64,000 bases of DNA, taken from CAVRQM01 sp963756975 (GTDB lineage: Bacteria; Pseudomonadota; Alphaproteobacteria; Acetobacterales; Acetobacteraceae). Positions 62,776-64,000 of this stretch are shown in pieces. The position numbers were made by a program, and so were the translations under genes. The stretch is from positions 1,054,001-1,118,000 of the forward strand of contig CAVWPS010000002.1 in NCBI GenBank assembly GCA_963756975.1, given 5' to 3'. Each line of letters starts with the position of its first letter. The stretch's first letter is position 1. The notes under the pieces were generated by a model. It was not told the DNA's origin, did no database searches, and worked only from the letters and a program-made list of their open reading frames with translations.

Positions 62776-64000
62776 TTACTTGTCGGGCGCCGCGTCGATG
62801 ATCGACTGCATCGTCTGCTGGCCGGTCGCGATCGCCTCGTCGATGTTGCCGGTGTAGATCGCGTCGTTCAGCATCTGGATCCACGGGCCGTTGGCCGAGT
62901 TGATGATGTCGTTGAACACCGTCGAATACGGCGTGTGCCCCTTCGCCATCGCGTCCGCCGCGAGCTGGTAGCGCGGATCGAGACTCTTCAGCGCTTCCTT
63001 GGCGACATCGCCGCGCACCGGCAGGCTGCCGTATTTGGCGAGCAGCGTTTGCCCCTCGAGCGAGTACGCGAAATCGAGGAACTCCTTGATGACCGGCAGC
63101 TTCGTCGTGCCCTTGGTCACGACCAGATTGTCGCCGCCCGCGAACGACGACCAGCCGCCGTCCTTACCGGGCAAATAGGTGATGCCGTAATCGACGCCGG
63201 GATATTGCGTGTTGAGCGCCCCGATCGCGAACGCGCCGGACGGTGCGATGCCGATCTTGCCGGTCGCGAACGCCGCGAAGAAATTCGCGCCGGTGTCGGT
63301 CTGGGCACCCGCCGGCACCTCGCCCTTGACGACCATGCCGCGATACAGCGCGAGCGCGCCGCGAAGCTGCGGCGTGTCGAGCGTCGCCTTGGTGCCGTCC
63401 GCGTTCAGGATGTCGCCGCCCGACGCCCAGACGAGCGGCATGAGAGTGAAGATGTTGCAGCCCGCGCAGTTGCCGGAGAAGTAGAATCCCTTGATGTCGC
63501 CACCGAGTGCGGTGACCTTGGCCGCGTCGTCGGCGATCTCCTGCCAGTTCGTCGGGCCCTTGTTCGGATCGAGTCCGGCCTGCTTGAACAACGCCTTGTT
63601 CCAGATCAGGACCGAACTGTCGGCCGAGAAGGGCAGGCCGTAGATGTGGCCCTTGTACGTCCCCTCCTTCACATGCGCGGGCGACAGCTGCGCCAGATAC
63701 GGCAGCGACTTCGCCCAGTCGGTGATGTCCTCCAGCTGCCCGGCCGCCGCGAAGGCTGGCGTGTAAATCAGATCGAGCGACAGCGCGTCCGGCGCCGTGC
63801 CGCCCGCGACCGACGTGCCGTATTTCTGGATGATCTCGGCGTTCGGGATGATGTCGAGCTTGATCTGGTCGGTGTGGCCCTTGTTGAAGGCGTCCACGAT
63901 GCGCGGCATGAAATTCGAGCCGTCGGCGCGGACCCAAAGGCTCGCCGTGTCGGCACGGGCACCGGCCATCGTCAGCCCCGCCGTGAACGTCAACGTCACC
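62776..64000 (-). CDS. Sugar ABC transporter solute-binding protein (5' end outside window)
   Basis: At least 407 residues; the frame is open to the right edge, so the start is probably outside. The visible N terminus (FTAGLTMAGARA) looks like the end of a signal peptide. Family 1 extracellular solute-binding protein: SLWVRADGSNFMPRIVDAFN, FSADSSVLIWNKALFKQAG, SSFAGGDNLVVTKGT. An unusual Cys pair (NCAGCNIF) lies near residue 170. Binds a sugar and delivers it to the two permeases. First gene of the transport/GH127 operon. Confidence 0.88.
   Translation of the reverse strand, partial: VTLTFTAGLTMAGARADTASLWVRADGSNFMPRIVDAFNKGHTDQIKLDIIPNAEIIQKYGTSVAGGTAPDALSLDLIYTPAFAAAGQLEDITDWAKSLPYLAQLSPAHVKEGTYKGHIYGLPFSADSSVLIWNKALFKQAGLDPNKGPTNWQEIADDAAKVTALGGDIKGFYFSGNCAGCNIFTLMPLVWASGGDILNADGTKATLDTPQLRGALALYRGMVVKGEVPAGAQTDTGANFFAAFATGKIGIAPSGAFAIGALNTQYPGVDYGITYLPGKDGGWSSFAGGDNLVVTKGTTKLPVIKEFLDFAYSLEGQTLLAKYGSLPVRGDVAKEALKSLDPRYQLAADAMAKGHTPYSTVFNDIINSANGPWIQMLNDAIYTGNIDEAIATGQQTMQSIIDAAPDK

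Noticed and set aside
1..64000. tRNA, rRNA, CRISPR arrays, insertion sequences, prophage or integrase genes
   Set aside because: None recognised; no spaced repeats, transposase motifs or cloverleaf sequences were seen by eye.

Overview
The window is high-GC DNA with tightly packed genes. Many neighbouring starts and stops overlap as NTGA (ATGA, GTGA, TTGA). Gene content (hopanoid genes hpnA, hpnB, hpnG, hpnH; an ATP12-type F1 assembly chaperone; NrsF/SigF; a GTTC-N7-GTTC SOS box; AsmA; ubiquinone hydroxylase) points to an alphaproteobacterium, most likely Rhodospirillales/Acetobacteraceae. That placement is inference from gene content; no 16S or tRNA gene is present.

Layout. (1) 1-13.9 kb: end of a type VI secretion (T6SS) locus: tagH (3' end), tssJ, tssL1, tssM1, an unknown gene, a PP2C phosphatase, a GH73 glucosaminidase without signal peptide, a second tssL-tssM pair, and tagF. 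(2) 13.9-23.6 kb, minus strand: hpnA-hpnB-rluC-asmA-ATP12-acyP-YkgJ-like operon, preceded by a lipoprotein esterase, a degenerate GT25 protein and a UbiH-type hydroxylase. (3) 23.7-28.6 kb: glnK-amtB, ftsK, entericidin. (4) 28.7-38.1 kb: envelope and accessory genes (GT17, two PhyH dioxygenases, Bcr/CflA exporter, C26 peptidase, glycosyltransferase, mtgA, SGNH hydrolase), then tlyA and ispA. (5) 38.3-41.1 kb: ispH-hpnH with convergent hpnG. (6) 41.1-51.2 kb: nrsF-sigF divergent from a tightly coupled eight-gene run (ModA-like protein, cytochrome b, MsrP-like Mo enzyme, DUF2064 transferase, GT87 mannosyltransferase, radical SAM, GT2, secreted methyltransferase), then a GGDEF-EAL protein. (7) 51.2-59.1 kb: LysR/aldo-keto reductase, small secreted protein, SOS-type dnaE2, glycine-zipper lipoprotein, HSL esterase, methyltransferase. 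(8) 59.1-64 kb: GH127 arabinofuranosidase with a sugar ABC transporter, running off the right end.

How the genes work together. ispA and ispH supply isoprenoid precursors; hpnH and hpnG extend hopanoids; hpnA and hpnB lie in the other hopanoid cluster. The T6SS part encodes the membrane complex and post-translational control, with one candidate peptidoglycan-cleaving cargo. The sigF-linked run looks like a stress-controlled envelope pathway and is the best candidate here for an undescribed system.

Quality caution. Nine places in eight otherwise well conserved genes each look like one extra base (ATP12, a glycosyltransferase, mtgA, a PhyH protein, LysR, dnaE2, GH127 twice, a sugar permease). 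Uniform +1 shifts suggest sequence errors more than biology, but this cannot be decided from the sequence alone.
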